From Streptomyces sp. NBC_01306 (GTDB lineage: Bacteria > Actinomycetota > Actinomycetes > Streptomycetales > Streptomycetaceae), in contig NZ_JAPEPC010000001.1 of the NCBI RefSeq assembly GCF_026340465.1, forward strand, positions 1,429,501 to 1,493,500: a DNA stretch of 64,000 nt. The letters run 5' to 3'. Shown piece after piece: positions 8,929-17,463 of the stretch; the first letter of the stretch is position 1; each line of letters begins with the position of its first letter. The position numbers and the translations under genes are program-made. The notes under the pieces are model-generated. The model was not told the DNA's origin, ran no database searches, and saw only the letters and a list, made by a program, of their open reading frames with translations.

Positions 8929-8964
8929 CGCCGCCCCCGTACGGCGGACCGTACGGGGGCGGCG
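8929..8964 (-). terminator. Hairpin after dehydrogenase copy 2
   Basis: A perfect 16-base stem (8929-8944 with 8949-8964) closes a four-base loop, UCCG on the minus strand. It lies between the stop of dehydrogenase copy 2 and the start of the second potD-like gene and is a likely intrinsic terminator or partial terminator. Confidence 0.75.
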
Positions 8965-9011
8965 CGAAAGGGACGGAACAGCGGCGGAACAGGCGGTGGA
9001 AACGGGGGTGT

Positions 9012-10451
9012 TCAGCCGTCCAGCGACGTCATCACGTGCTTGATGCGCGTGTAGTCCTCGAAGCCGTAGGCCGAGAGGTCCTTGCCGTAGCCGGACTTCT
9101 TGAACCCGCCGTGCGGCATCTCGGCGACGAGCGGGATGTGGGTGTTGATCCACACACAGCCGAAGTCGAGGTTCTTGGACATCCGCATGGCGCGGGCGTG
9201 GTCCTTGGTCCACACCGAGGAAGCCAGCGCGTACTCCACGCCGTTGGCGTGTGCGAGGGCCTCCGCCTCGTCCTGGAACGACTGCACGGTGATGACCGGG
9301 CCGAAGACCTCCTGCTGGATGATCTCGTCGTCCTGCTTCAGGCCGGACACGACGGTCGGGGCGTAGAAGTACCCCCGGTCGCCGACCCGGTGGCCGCCGG
9401 CCTCGACCTTGGCGTGTGCGGGCAGCCGGTCGATGAAGCCGCTGACCTGGGCCAGCTGGTTGGCGTTGTTGAGCGGCCCGTACAGCACGTCATCGTCGTC
9501 CGGCTGTCCGGTCTTCGTGTCGGCCGCGGCCTTGGCGAGCGCCGTGACGAACTCGTCGTGGACCGAGGCGTGGACCAGCACCCGGGTGGCCGCCGTACAG
9601 TCCTGCCCGGCGTTGAAGTACCCCGCGACCGAGATGTCCTCGACGGCCTTCGCGATGTCCGCGTCCTCGAAGACGACGACGGGGGCCTTGCCGCCCAGCT
9701 CCAGGTGGACCCGCTTGACGTCCTTGGCCGCGGACTCGGCGACCTGCACGCCGGCCCGTACCGACCCGGTGATGGAGGCCATCGCGGGCACGTTGTGCTC
9801 GACCATCGTGCGGCCGGTGTCACGGTCGCCGCAGACGACGTTGAAGATGCCCTTGGGTGCGACGGCCCCGATGATCTCGGCCATCAGCACCGTGGAGGCG
9901 GGCGTGGTGTCGGAGGGCTTGAGGACGACGGTGTTGCCCGCGGCGAGCGCCGGGGCGAACTTCCACACGGCCATCATCATCGGGTAGTTCCACGGCGCGA
10001 CCTGGGCGCAGACACCGACCGGCTCGCGCCGGACGATGGAGGTCAGCCCCTCCATGTACTCACCGGCCGAGCGGCCTTCCAGGAGCCGTGCGGCGCCCGC
10101 GAAGAAGCGGATCTGGTCCACCATCGGCGGGATTTCCTCGGTGCGGGTCAGCCCGAGCGGCTTGCCCGTGTTCTCGCTCTCGGCCGCGATCAGGTCCTCG
10201 GCCCGCTCCTCGAAGGCGTCGGCGATCTTCAGCAGTACGCGCTGGCGCTCCGAAGGCGTGGAGTCGCGCCAGGCGGGGAACGCCGCGGCCGCGGCCTCCA
10301 TGGCGGCGTCGACATCCGCCTGTCCCGAGAGCGGGGAGGTCGCGTAGACCTCGCCCGTGGCCGGGTTGACCACGTCGATGGTCCGGCCGTCAGCGGCGTC
10401 CCGGAACTCCCCGTTGATGTAGTTACGCAGCCGGCGCAGCTCGGTGGTCAC
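9012..10451 (-). CDS. Aldehyde dehydrogenase, gamma-aminobutyraldehyde type (copy 2)
   Basis: This 479-residue NAD-dependent dehydrogenase is closely related to copy 1 but lacks its longer N-terminus. Catalytic Glu251 (HLELGGKAP) and Cys285 (NAGQDC) are present, with APWNYP and the C-terminal GYGKDLSAYGFEDYT segment. A GTG start at 10451 is chosen for the GGAG site seven bases upstream and because homology begins there (RNYINGEF); the frame is open much further upstream. It is divergent from the Lrp gene. Oxidation of 4-aminobutanal from putrescine is the likely role, given the aminotransferase next to the regulator. Confidence 0.88.
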   Translation of the reverse strand: MTTELRRLRNYINGEFRDAADGRTIDVVNPATGEVYATSPLSGQADVDAAMEAAAAAFPAWRDSTPSERQRVLLKIADAFEERAEDLIAAESENTGKPLGLTRTEEIPPMVDQIRFFAGAARLLEGRSAGEYMEGLTSIVRREPVGVCAQVAPWNYPMMMAVWKFAPALAAGNTVVLKPSDTTPASTVLMAEIIGAVAPKGIFNVVCGDRDTGRTMVEHNVPAMASITGSVRAGVQVAESAAKDVKRVHLELGGKAPVVVFEDADIAKAVEDISVAGYFNAGQDCTAATRVLVHASVHDEFVTALAKAAADTKTGQPDDDDVLYGPLNNANQLAQVSGFIDRLPAHAKVEAGGHRVGDRGYFYAPTVVSGLKQDDEIIQQEVFGPVITVQSFQDEAEALAHANGVEYALASSVWTKDHARAMRMSKNLDFGCVWINTHIPLVAEMPHGGFKKSGYGKDLSAYGFEDYTRIKHVMTSLDG

Positions 10452-10642
10452 AGTGGTTCTCCCTCTCCGATGCCCGATGGATAGAGCCTGATGGTCCTGG
10501 CCCCACGGATGGTGCCCGGTCGATGTCCGGTTGATGCCCGACTGGATGCCCGGTGGATGTTCCGAAGGGTGTCCCGATGGGTGAGACACCACCCTAATCG
10601 CAAGGACGACGCTTTCGACATACCCAGGCACTCGGAACTTCG

Positions 10643-10678
10643 GATTCAGTTCCCAAAATGGGTTTCGACAACGAATTA
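10643..10678. promoter_or_regulatory. Degenerate copy of the dehydrogenase operator
   Basis: GATTCAGTTC (10643-10652) and CAACGAATTA (10669-10678) sit 26 bases apart start to start, exactly as the arms of the repeat at 3954-3989, and match them at 8/10 and 7/10 positions. The element is 36 bases before the probable Lrp start, in the region shared with dehydrogenase copy 2. Regulation by the adjacent Lrp protein is inferred. Confidence 0.42.
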
Positions 10679-10713
10679 CATCGCTCTGGGGCTTGCATGA
10701 CGGGCGAGACCTC

Positions 10714-11217
10714 ATGCACAGTGTGGGCGTGGCCAGTCGCAGCGCAGATTCCAGAAACGGGAACGGCACCCCTCCGATCGACGCCGTCTCCCTGGCGATC
10801 ATCGAACAGCTCCAGCAGGACGGCCGGCGGCCCTACGCCGCGATCGGGAAGGCCGTCGGCCTCTCCGAGGCGGCGGTCCGCCAGCGAGTGCAGAAACTCC
10901 AGGACCAGGGCGTCATGCAGATCGTCGCCGTCACCGACCCGCTCACCGTGGGGTTCCGGCGGCAGGCGATGGTCGGCATCACGGTCGAGGGCGACCTCGA
11001 CCCGGTGGCCGACGCGCTGGCCACCATGAACGAGGTCGACTACGTGGTGATGACCGCGGGCTCCTTCGACCTCATGGTGGAGGTCGTCTGCGAGGACGAC
11101 AACCACCTGCTCGAACTGATCAACAAGCGGATCCGCGCGCTCCCTGGCGTGCGGGCGACCGAGAGCTTCGTCTACCTCAAGCTGAAAAAACAGACCTACC
11201 AGTGGGGCACCCGATAG
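10714..11217 (+). CDS. Lrp/AsnC-family transcriptional regulator
   Basis: This 167-residue protein has an N-terminal helix-turn-helix (IIEQLQQDGRRPYAAIG ... LSEAAVRQRVQKL) and a C-terminal RAM ligand-binding domain (IVAVTDPLTVGF, AGSFDLMVEVVCEDD). Such proteins sense small amines or amino acids as oligomers. ATG at 10714 is preferred; an in-frame TTG at 10693 and GTGs at 10720 and 10726 are alternatives. It is two bases from the downstream aminotransferase and divergent from dehydrogenase copy 2. It is therefore the likely local regulator of putrescine breakdown, and an inverted repeat over its own start could mediate autoregulation. Confidence 0.9.
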   Translation: MHSVGVASRSADSRNGNGTPPIDAVSLAIIEQLQQDGRRPYAAIGKAVGLSEAAVRQRVQKLQDQGVMQIVAVTDPLTVGFRRQAMVGITVEGDLDPVADALATMNEVDYVVMTAGSFDLMVEVVCEDDNHLLELINKRIRALPGVRATESFVYLKLKKQTYQWGTR

Positions 11218-11219
11218 TC

Positions 11220-12581
11220 ATGAGCAAGGACCTGAGCCAGACCGCGTACGACCACCTGTGGATGCACTTCACGGACATGTCGTCGTACGAGAACGCGCCC
11301 GTTCCCACCATCGTGCGTGGCGAGGGCACCTACATCTACGACGACAAGGGCAAGCGCTACCTCGACGGCCTCTCCGGCCTGTTCGTGGTCAACGCCGGCC
11401 ACGGCCGCCACGAGCTGGCGGAGACCGCGTACAAGCAGGCGCAGGAGCTGGCCTTCTTCCCGATCTGGTCGTACGCCCACCCGAAGGCCGTCGAGCTGGC
11501 CGAGCGCCTCGCGAACTACGCGCCCGGCGACCTCAACAAGGTCTTCTTCACCACGGGCGGCGGCGAGGCCGTCGAGACCGCCTGGAAGCTGGCGAAGCAG
11601 TACCACAAGCTCACCGGCAACCACCAGAAGTACAAGGTCATCTCCCGCGCGGTCGCCTACCACGGCACCCCGGCGGGCGCCCTGTCCATCACCGGGCTGC
11701 CCGGCCTGAAGGCCCCCTTCGAGCCGCTGGTCCCCGGTGCGCACAAGGTCCCCAACACCAACATCTACCGCGCCCCGATCCACGGCGACGACCCGGTGGC
11801 GTACGGCCGCTGGGCCGCCGACCAGATCGAGCAGGAGATCCTCTTCGAGGGCCCCGAGACGGTCGCCGCCGTCTTCCTGGAGCCGGTGCAGAACGCCGGT
11901 GGCTGCTTCCCGCCGCCGCCCGGCTACTTCCAGCGCGTGCGCGAGATCTGCGACAAGTACAACGTGCTGCTCGTCTCCGACGAGGTCATCTGCGCCTTCG
12001 GCCGCCTCGGCACGATGTTCGCGTGCGACAAGTTCGACTACGTGCCGGACATGATCACCTGCGCCAAGGGCATGACGTCGGGCTACTCCCCGATAGGCGC
12101 GTGCATCATCTCCGACCGGCTGGCCGAGCCGTTCTACCGCGACGGCAACACCTTCCTGCACGGCTACACGTTCGGTGGGCACCCGGTCTCGGCCGCCGTC
12201 GGCATCGCCAACCTCGACATCTTCGAGCGTGAGGGCCTCAACCAGCACGTCCTCGACAACGAGGGTGCCTTCTACTCGACGCTGCAGAAGCTGAACGACC
12301 TGCCGATCGTCGGCGACGTCCGCGGCAACGGCTTCTTCTACGGCATCGAACTGGTCAAGGACAAGGCGACCAAGGAGACCTTCAACGAGGACGAGACCGA
12401 GCGCATCCTCTACAACGCCGTCTCCAAGGGCCTGTACGAGGCCGGTCTGTACTGCCGGGCCGACGACCGCGGCGACCCGGTCGTCCAGCTCGCGCCGCCG
12501 CTGATCTCCGACCAGTCGACGTTCGACGAGATCGAGTCGATCCTGCGCACGGTCCTCACCGAGGCCTGGGCGAAGATCTGA
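11220..12581 (+). CDS. Class III PLP aminotransferase, probable polyamine (putrescine) transaminase
   Basis: This 453-residue fold-type I, class III aminotransferase has the PLP lysine in ITCAKGMTSGY (Lys283), the phosphate and cofactor segments TTGGGEAVETAWK, and SDEVICAFGR with Asp254. It would transfer the amino group of putrescine or a related diamine to pyruvate or 2-oxoglutarate, giving 4-aminobutanal for the dehydrogenases. ATG at 11220 lies two bases after the Lrp stop; an overlapping GTG at 11202 is possible. A taurine or beta-alanine aminotransferase cannot be excluded from sequence alone; context favours polyamines. Confidence 0.85.
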   Translation: MSKDLSQTAYDHLWMHFTDMSSYENAPVPTIVRGEGTYIYDDKGKRYLDGLSGLFVVNAGHGRHELAETAYKQAQELAFFPIWSYAHPKAVELAERLANYAPGDLNKVFFTTGGGEAVETAWKLAKQYHKLTGNHQKYKVISRAVAYHGTPAGALSITGLPGLKAPFEPLVPGAHKVPNTNIYRAPIHGDDPVAYGRWAADQIEQEILFEGPETVAAVFLEPVQNAGGCFPPPPGYFQRVREICDKYNVLLVSDEVICAFGRLGTMFACDKFDYVPDMITCAKGMTSGYSPIGACIISDRLAEPFYRDGNTFLHGYTFGGHPVSAAVGIANLDIFEREGLNQHVLDNEGAFYSTLQKLNDLPIVGDVRGNGFFYGIELVKDKATKETFNEDETERILYNAVSKGLYEAGLYCRADDRGDPVVQLAPPLISDQSTFDEIESILRTVLTEAWAKI

Positions 12582-12596
12582 CCCCGCACCGGCCCC

Positions 12597-12642
12597 TTCC
12601 GTCCGGATCACCCCGCTCCCTGGCCGGCTGATCCGGACGGAA
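12597..12642 (+). terminator. Terminator after the aminotransferase
   Basis: A perfect 14-base stem (12597-12610 with 12629-12642) with an 18-base loop starts 15 bases after the stop codon. It is well placed to end the lrp-aminotransferase transcript. Confidence 0.8.
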
Positions 12643-12657
12643 GACCCCGTGTGACAC

Positions 12658-12707
12658 CGCGGCCCGGCCGCACCCGTACGAGTGGATACGGGTGCCGCCG
12701 GGCCGCG
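12658..12707. terminator. Second large hairpin in tandem
   Basis: CGCGGCCCGG and CCGGGCCGCG flank an inner CACCCGTA/TACGGGTG pairing, giving about 21 paired positions with one mismatch and an eight-base loop. It lies between the first terminator and the ABC gene and may be a second terminator, or a leader structure for the ABC gene. Confidence 0.6.
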
Positions 12708-12820
12708 TGCTGTCCGCACACCCCGGTCCCGAGTCCCTACGGTGCCCAGTGACCTATCGGCTCCGCCCGCCGTTTTTCGTGCGGGAACCGACATCAGATC
12801 TGAACCGAGGTGTGCTCGCC

Positions 12821-13558
12821 ATGGTGGCCCCACCGGACAACGACGTGCTCTGGGCGCGCTCCGCGCACTACTCCCACAGCGGCTCGCCCGCGATCACCGG
12901 TGTCTCGCTCGGTGTGCGTGACGCGGAGATCCTCGCGGTGCTCGGCCCGCGCGGCAGCGGCAAGACCACGCTGCTGCGCTGCCTCTCGGGCCAGCTCGTC
13001 CCGCAGCAGGGCGAGGTGTGGTTCAACAGCAGCCCCGTGCACACCCTGGGCCGGGTGGCACGCGAGCGGCTGCGGGTCACCCGGTTCGGCTGGATCGACC
13101 CCGAACCCCGGCTCGTACCCGAACTGACGGTCTGGGAGAACACGGCCCTGCCGCTGCTGCTGAACGGCGCTTCGCAACGCGCCGCGAAGCAGACGGCCCT
13201 CCAGTGGCTGGACCGCCTCGACCTGGGGCCGTACGCCGGCAAGCGCCCGCACGCCCTGCTCCAGGCACAGCGCCAGCGGGTGGCCGTCGCCCGCGCGCTG
13301 GCCGCAGGGCCCGCGGTGCTCTTCGCCGACGAGCCCACGGCCGTCCTGCACGGCGCGGAGGGCACCCAGCTGCTGCGCATGCTCGTCACCGCGGCCCGTT
13401 CGCACGGGATCACCGCGGTGCTCGCCACCCATGACCCCGAGGTCGCCGCCTGCGCCGACCGCACGGTCCTGCTCAAGGACGGCCGCCGCACCGCATCGCT
13501 CAGCGGCATGGGCGCGACCAGTGACGAGGGGCGCTCCGCGTGCTCGCTCTCCGTCTAG
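12821..13558 (+). CDS. ABC transporter ATP-binding protein
   Basis: This 245-residue ATPase of the MacB/LolD-like size class has Walker A GPRGSGKT, a degenerate signature (ALLQAQRQRVAVARAL in place of LSGGQ), Walker B (VLFADEPTAV) and the switch His (ATHDPEV). The missing LSGGQ serine and glycines are unusual and may weaken ATP hydrolysis. ATG at 12821 is used; the frame is open upstream, and a GTG at 12812 is possible. The downstream membrane protein begins inside its 3' end, so the two are translationally coupled. The substrate is unknown. Confidence 0.8.
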   Translation: MVAPPDNDVLWARSAHYSHSGSPAITGVSLGVRDAEILAVLGPRGSGKTTLLRCLSGQLVPQQGEVWFNSSPVHTLGRVARERLRVTRFGWIDPEPRLVPELTVWENTALPLLLNGASQRAAKQTALQWLDRLDLGPYAGKRPHALLQAQRQRVAVARALAAGPAVLFADEPTAVLHGAEGTQLLRMLVTAARSHGITAVLATHDPEVAACADRTVLLKDGRRTASLSGMGATSDEGRSACSLSV

Positions 13559-14637
13559 CCCGCGGCTCCGGACCGCTCGTCCTGCTGCGGAGACTGCTGG
13601 TCGCGGTGGCCTCGGCCGGTGTCGGGCTGCTGCTGCTCCGTGTGCTCGATTACGCGGTGGGGCACCCGGCGCGGCCGTCCGGCGCCGGACTGCGGCTGCT
13701 CTGCTGCCTGGTCCCGCTGGCGGCGACGGTGCGTCTCGCGGCGGCGGTGGCCCGCACCGATCCGAGCATCCGCCCGAGCGACGGGGCCACGGCCGCGGGG
13801 CTCGGCCCTGCCGGGCGCGCCGTGCTCTCAGCAGTGTCCGCCGCGCTCACCTGCGCTCTGGGCAGCGGGGCGGCGCTGCTGCTCTTCCTCCATCTGCACG
13901 GCGGCGCCGCCCGGCTGCCGGGAGCGGCCGGCCCGCTCCCGATGCCGGCGGCTCTGCTCCTGCTGGCGTCGGCCCCCATCGCCGCCGCCGTGTGCAGCGC
14001 CTGGGCCGTGCGGCACCGCAGGCCCGTCCGGGAGGGCACCGCCCCGCGGGGGCTGGCCCGGGGCGTGGTGCTGGTCGCTGCGGGGCTGGCGGCCGAGGCG
14101 TACGGACGCAGCCGGGCAGGGGGCCACGAGCTGTCCGGCCGTTTCGGTGGCAGCTCGGCGGTCCTGGCGGCCGGCTGGTCCCTGACCGCGCTGGGGCTCG
14201 CCGTCGTGGCCCCCGCCCTGACCCAGGTGTGCGGGCTGCTCCTGCAGTCCGTACGGCCCGGGGTGGTGCGCCTCCTCGCGGGCCGGGTGCTCCAGGCGGA
14301 AGCCCACCGGATCGGCCGGCCGCTCGGCGTGTGCTGCGCGGTGGCCTCGGGGATCGTCGCCGCTTCCGCGCTGCACGGTGCGGGCACCCGGCTCGCGGGT
14401 CCGCTGACCCTGCTGGGCGCCGCGCTCGTCGTGGCCTGCTCGGCCGCCACCCTGCTCAGCGCCGCCGTCGAGGCCCGGCAGGACCGCGCGGCCACGACGG
14501 CTGCCCTGCTGCGCGGATGCGCCCCGGCGGGGGTGCTGCGGTCGGCCGCCGTGCTGCGCCCGGCCGTCCTGCTGGCGGTGTTCACCCCGGTGACCTGGGG
14601 GGTCGCGGTGCTCGCCGCGACGCCCCTGTCCCGGTGA
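13540..14637 (+). CDS. Multispanning membrane protein, probable permease partner of the ABC ATPase
   Basis: The 365-residue product begins with GTG at 13540, overlapping the ATPase gene by 19 bases. It shows many Ala/Leu/Val-rich hydrophobic segments (for example near residues 18-34, 50-66, 98-114 and 139-152), consistent with roughly 8-10 membrane spans. No conserved FtsX extracellular domain is evident, although an FtsX-like permease role fits the pairing. Function is inferred from gene order; I do not recognise the family from motifs. Confidence 0.7.
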   Translation: MLALRLARGSGPLVLLRRLLVAVASAGVGLLLLRVLDYAVGHPARPSGAGLRLLCCLVPLAATVRLAAAVARTDPSIRPSDGATAAGLGPAGRAVLSAVSAALTCALGSGAALLLFLHLHGGAARLPGAAGPLPMPAALLLLASAPIAAAVCSAWAVRHRRPVREGTAPRGLARGVVLVAAGLAAEAYGRSRAGGHELSGRFGGSSAVLAAGWSLTALGLAVVAPALTQVCGLLLQSVRPGVVRLLAGRVLQAEAHRIGRPLGVCCAVASGIVAASALHGAGTRLAGPLTLLGAALVVACSAATLLSAAVEARQDRAATTAALLRGCAPAGVLRSAAVLRPAVLLAVFTPVTWGVAVLAATPLSR

Positions 14638-14691
14638 AGGCGGACCCTGTCCCGGTGAGAGGGGGCAGGGCCGCCCCCCTACGATGACCGG

Positions 14692-15798
14692 ATGCCCACC
14701 ACACCTGAGCGTGACCGCGAGATCGAGACGCTGGACGAGTTCGACCGGGCCGTCGCCCGGGGCCCCCTCGGCGGCTGCCGCGTCCAGGCCGTCGACCTGA
14801 CGGACCGCACCGACGCGCTGCTCTCCGCGGACACATCGGGCGCCGTCTTCCTGGGCTGTCCCATGCACCCCGAGGCCGAGTCCGCGGTGGGCGCGGCGGG
14901 CGCACTCGTCTTCCCGCCGGTCCCCGGCCTGCCCTTCGCCCCGTACCGCGGGCTGCTGTACTCGGCGGACGAACTGTTCGCGGGCCTGTCCGACGGCCGG
15001 TACGAGGACACCCCGGACGCCCGCGCGTACGCCTGGTTCCGGCGGACCGCGAACAACGGCGACATATTCGCGTCGATGCTGCGCTCCATCCATGACGACG
15101 CGATCTCGGACGCGCTCGACGAACACCTCGACAGCGCCCGGGTGGTGGGCGTGATGGGCGGCCACGCCATGGCCCGCGGCACGGCGGAGTACGCGGGGGC
15201 GGCACGGCTGGGCCGTACGCTCGCCCGCACCGGTCTGACCGTCGCCACCGGCGGCGGCCCCGGTGCCATGGAGGCCGCCAACCTCGGAGCGTACGCCGCG
15301 CCCTTCCGCGACGGAATGCTGGACGAGGCGCTCGAACTCCTGGGCAAGACACCGTCGTTCAGCCCGTCCGTCTCCGAGTGGGCGAGCGCGGCCTTCGAGG
15401 TGCGCGGCCGCTGGCCGGACGGTGGGGACTCGGTGGGCATCCCCACCTGGTTCTACGGCCATGAGCCGCCGAACGCCTTCGCCGGGCACATCGCCAAGTA
15501 CTTCGCCAACGCCACCCGCGAGGACGGCCTGCTGGCCCGCTCGACCGCGGGCGTCGTCTTCCTGCCCGGCGCGGCCGGGACCGTCCAGGAGATCTTCGAC
15601 AACGCGACCCCGAACTACTACGGATCGCGCGGCGAACCGTCCCCGATGGTCCTGGTGGACCGCGCCCACTGGACCTCGGAACTGCCTGCCTGGCCGCTGC
15701 TCCGGGCGCTGGCGAAGGGCCGGGCGATGGAGTCCCGTATCGCTCTGGTCGACACGGTGGACGAGGCGCCCGAAGCCCTGGCCCGGATGGGCTTCTGA
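14692..15798 (+). CDS. LOG-family Rossmann-fold protein
   Basis: This 368-residue protein carries the LOG-type nucleotide-binding signatures GVMGGHAMARG, ATGGGPGAMEAANLGAY and a PGGxGTxxE-like segment (LPGAAGTVQEIF, with Ala replacing the second Gly). Short LOG proteins are cytokinin-riboside 5'-monophosphate phosphoribohydrolases; this longer form has an N-terminal extension of about 140 residues and its substrate is not established. It is convergent with the AHSA1 gene, with only nine bases between the stop codons. Confidence 0.8.
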   Translation: MPTTPERDREIETLDEFDRAVARGPLGGCRVQAVDLTDRTDALLSADTSGAVFLGCPMHPEAESAVGAAGALVFPPVPGLPFAPYRGLLYSADELFAGLSDGRYEDTPDARAYAWFRRTANNGDIFASMLRSIHDDAISDALDEHLDSARVVGVMGGHAMARGTAEYAGAARLGRTLARTGLTVATGGGPGAMEAANLGAYAAPFRDGMLDEALELLGKTPSFSPSVSEWASAAFEVRGRWPDGGDSVGIPTWFYGHEPPNAFAGHIAKYFANATREDGLLARSTAGVVFLPGAAGTVQEIFDNATPNYYGSRGEPSPMVLVDRAHWTSELPAWPLLRALAKGRAMESRIALVDTVDEAPEALARMGF

Positions 15799-15807
15799 CG
15801 CCGGGGT

Positions 15808-16287
15808 TCAGCCCCTGTCCGGCCCGGCCAGCACCTGGGCGAGGGAGTCGAAGAAGATCTCCCAGCCGCCTCGCGCGTTCTGGTACTGCTCCGCGCTGAG
15901 GTTGCCGCCGCCCTGGTGGAAGACCATCTCGGTCCGGCCGCCCAGATCGGCGAAGGTGACAGTGACGATCTCGCCCTCGACGTCCTCGGGCGCTCCCGCG
16001 TCCTTCAGGGTGAGGACCAGCCGCTCGGGGGCGCCGATCTCGCGGTAGACGCCGTGGAACGGCATCTCGCCGTGATCCGGCACGACCAGCACCAGGCTCC
16101 ATTTGCCGCCGGGGCGGACGTCCATGGTGACCCGGTCGATGGGGGCCTCCGCGTCACCGCCGTACCAGGCGGCGAACTGCTCGGGCGTGGTCCAGGCCCG
16201 GAAGGCCTGCTCGCGCGGTGCGTCCAGGACGCGGGTGATGGTGATGCCGTCGGCCGCCCCGCCCGCGGTGTTCTTCTCGGTGCTCAT
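15808..16287 (-). CDS. SRPBCC/AHSA1-domain protein
   Basis: This 159-residue protein matches the AHSA1 (activator of Hsp90 ATPase-like) branch of the START superfamily: ITRVLDAPREQAFRAWTTPEQFAAWYGG at the start, a central VRPGGKWSLV and a C-terminal GGWEIFFDSLAQVL helix. These small domains bind hydrophobic ligands or proteins; no specific function can be named. ATG at 16287 follows GGAAGG seven bases upstream. It is a lone gene between a convergent neighbour and the thi operon. Confidence 0.82.
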   Translation of the reverse strand: MSTEKNTAGGAADGITITRVLDAPREQAFRAWTTPEQFAAWYGGDAEAPIDRVTMDVRPGGKWSLVLVVPDHGEMPFHGVYREIGAPERLVLTLKDAGAPEDVEGEIVTVTFADLGGRTEMVFHQGGGNLSAEQYQNARGGWEIFFDSLAQVLAGPDRG

Positions 16288-16431
16288 GGTGTCCTTCCAG
16301 TGCCCATGGTGTCCTCGCCTTCGGAGGTCACTCAGATGTTCTCCCGGGCGGCCGGAGCTGTCCTGCCGGAGCTGTGCCGCCGGAACACCCGGCCCGGTGA
16401 GCGCCGCGGATGAGACGCCCCGGACGGGCCC

Positions 16432-17463
16432 TCAGTCCTGGTCCTGTGCGGCCAGCAGGACCACATCCGCCGCCTCGAAGACCGCGCCCACCGTCTCACC
16501 CACGCCGGGCGCCGTCAGCAGCGGACACTCGGCCTCCAGCTGCGGTCCGTGCTCCGGGCTGAGGAGTACGGCCACGTGGCTGCCCCGGAACGTGCGCGCC
16601 TCCACCGTGCAGCGCAGCCCCTCCTGCGGCGCCGCGAACCGCACACCGCCGGGCCGCACCAGCAGCCGGCCCTCCCCCTGCGGAGTTCCCTCCGGCACCG
16701 GAATCTTGCCCCAGGGGGTGTCGGCCGCCCGGCCGGTGACCGTCGCGGCCACCACGTTGTCGAAGCCGAGGAACCGCGCGACGAACTCCGAAGCCGGCCG
16801 CTGCCAGACCTCCAGCGGGGTGCCGGCCTGGGCGATCCGCCCGTCCCGCATCACCACGACCCGGTCGGCCAGCGCGAAGGCCTCACCCTGGTCATGGGTG
16901 ACGGCGAGCACGGTCGTACCCAGCCGGCCGAAAAGCCCGCGCAGTTCCACGACGAGTCGCTCGCGCAGGCTGCGGTCGAGCTGGCCGAGCGGCTCGTCGA
17001 GCATCAGCAGTTTGGGGCGCGGGGCCAGCGCCCGGGCGAGCGCGACGCGCTGCTGCTCCCCGCCGGAGAGCGCGCCCACCGCCCGCCGCCCGGCGCCGGG
17101 CAGACCGACCAGCTTCAGCAACTCCTCGACCCGGTCGGCCTGTTCGGCCCGGGGTACGGAGCGCATCCGCAACCCGAAGGCCACATTGCTCGCGACGTCA
17201 CGCTGCGGAAAGAGCTGGTGGTCCTGGAACATCAGGCCGACACCGCGCCGGTGCACCGGCACCCCGCTCTGCTCCGCCCCGTCCAGCAGTACCCGCCCGG
17301 CGGAAGCGGGCTGGAGACCCGCCACCACCCGCAGCAGCGTCGACTTGCCGCTTCCGCTGGGGCCGAGCACACAGACCGTCTCGTGCTCGGCGACCGTCAG
17401 ATCCACCGCGTCCAGCGCCACCCGCTGCCCGAAGCGGACCGTCACACCGTCCAGTTGCAGCAT
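16432..17463 (-). CDS. thiQ: Thiamine ABC transporter ATP-binding protein
   Basis: This 343-residue ATPase has Walker A (GPSGSGKST, residues 34-42), the Q-loop (MFQDHQLFPQ), the signature LSGGEQQRVALARAL, Walker B (LLMLDEPLG) and the switch His (VTHDQGEA), followed by a TOBE-like C-terminal region. The ATG at 17463 shares one base with the stop of the permease gene (TGATG), so translation is coupled. Third gene of a thiB-thiP-thiQ operon behind a TPP riboswitch, which supports thiamine or thiamine-pyrophosphate import over iron transport, the main alternative for this ATPase family. Confidence 0.88.
   Translation of the reverse strand: MLQLDGVTVRFGQRVALDAVDLTVAEHETVCVLGPSGSGKSTLLRVVAGLQPASAGRVLLDGAEQSGVPVHRRGVGLMFQDHQLFPQRDVASNVAFGLRMRSVPRAEQADRVEELLKLVGLPGAGRRAVGALSGGEQQRVALARALAPRPKLLMLDEPLGQLDRSLRERLVVELRGLFGRLGTTVLAVTHDQGEAFALADRVVVMRDGRIAQAGTPLEVWQRPASEFVARFLGFDNVVAATVTGRAADTPWGKIPVPEGTPQGEGRLLVRPGGVRFAAPQEGLRCTVEARTFRGSHVAVLLSPEHGPQLEAECPLLTAPGVGETVGAVFEAADVVLLAAQDQD

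Noticed and set aside
13828..15669. 613-codon open frame on the minus strand
   Set aside because: It runs antisense to the membrane protein and LOG genes, which have clear family motifs or coupled starts. Composition is shadow-like.
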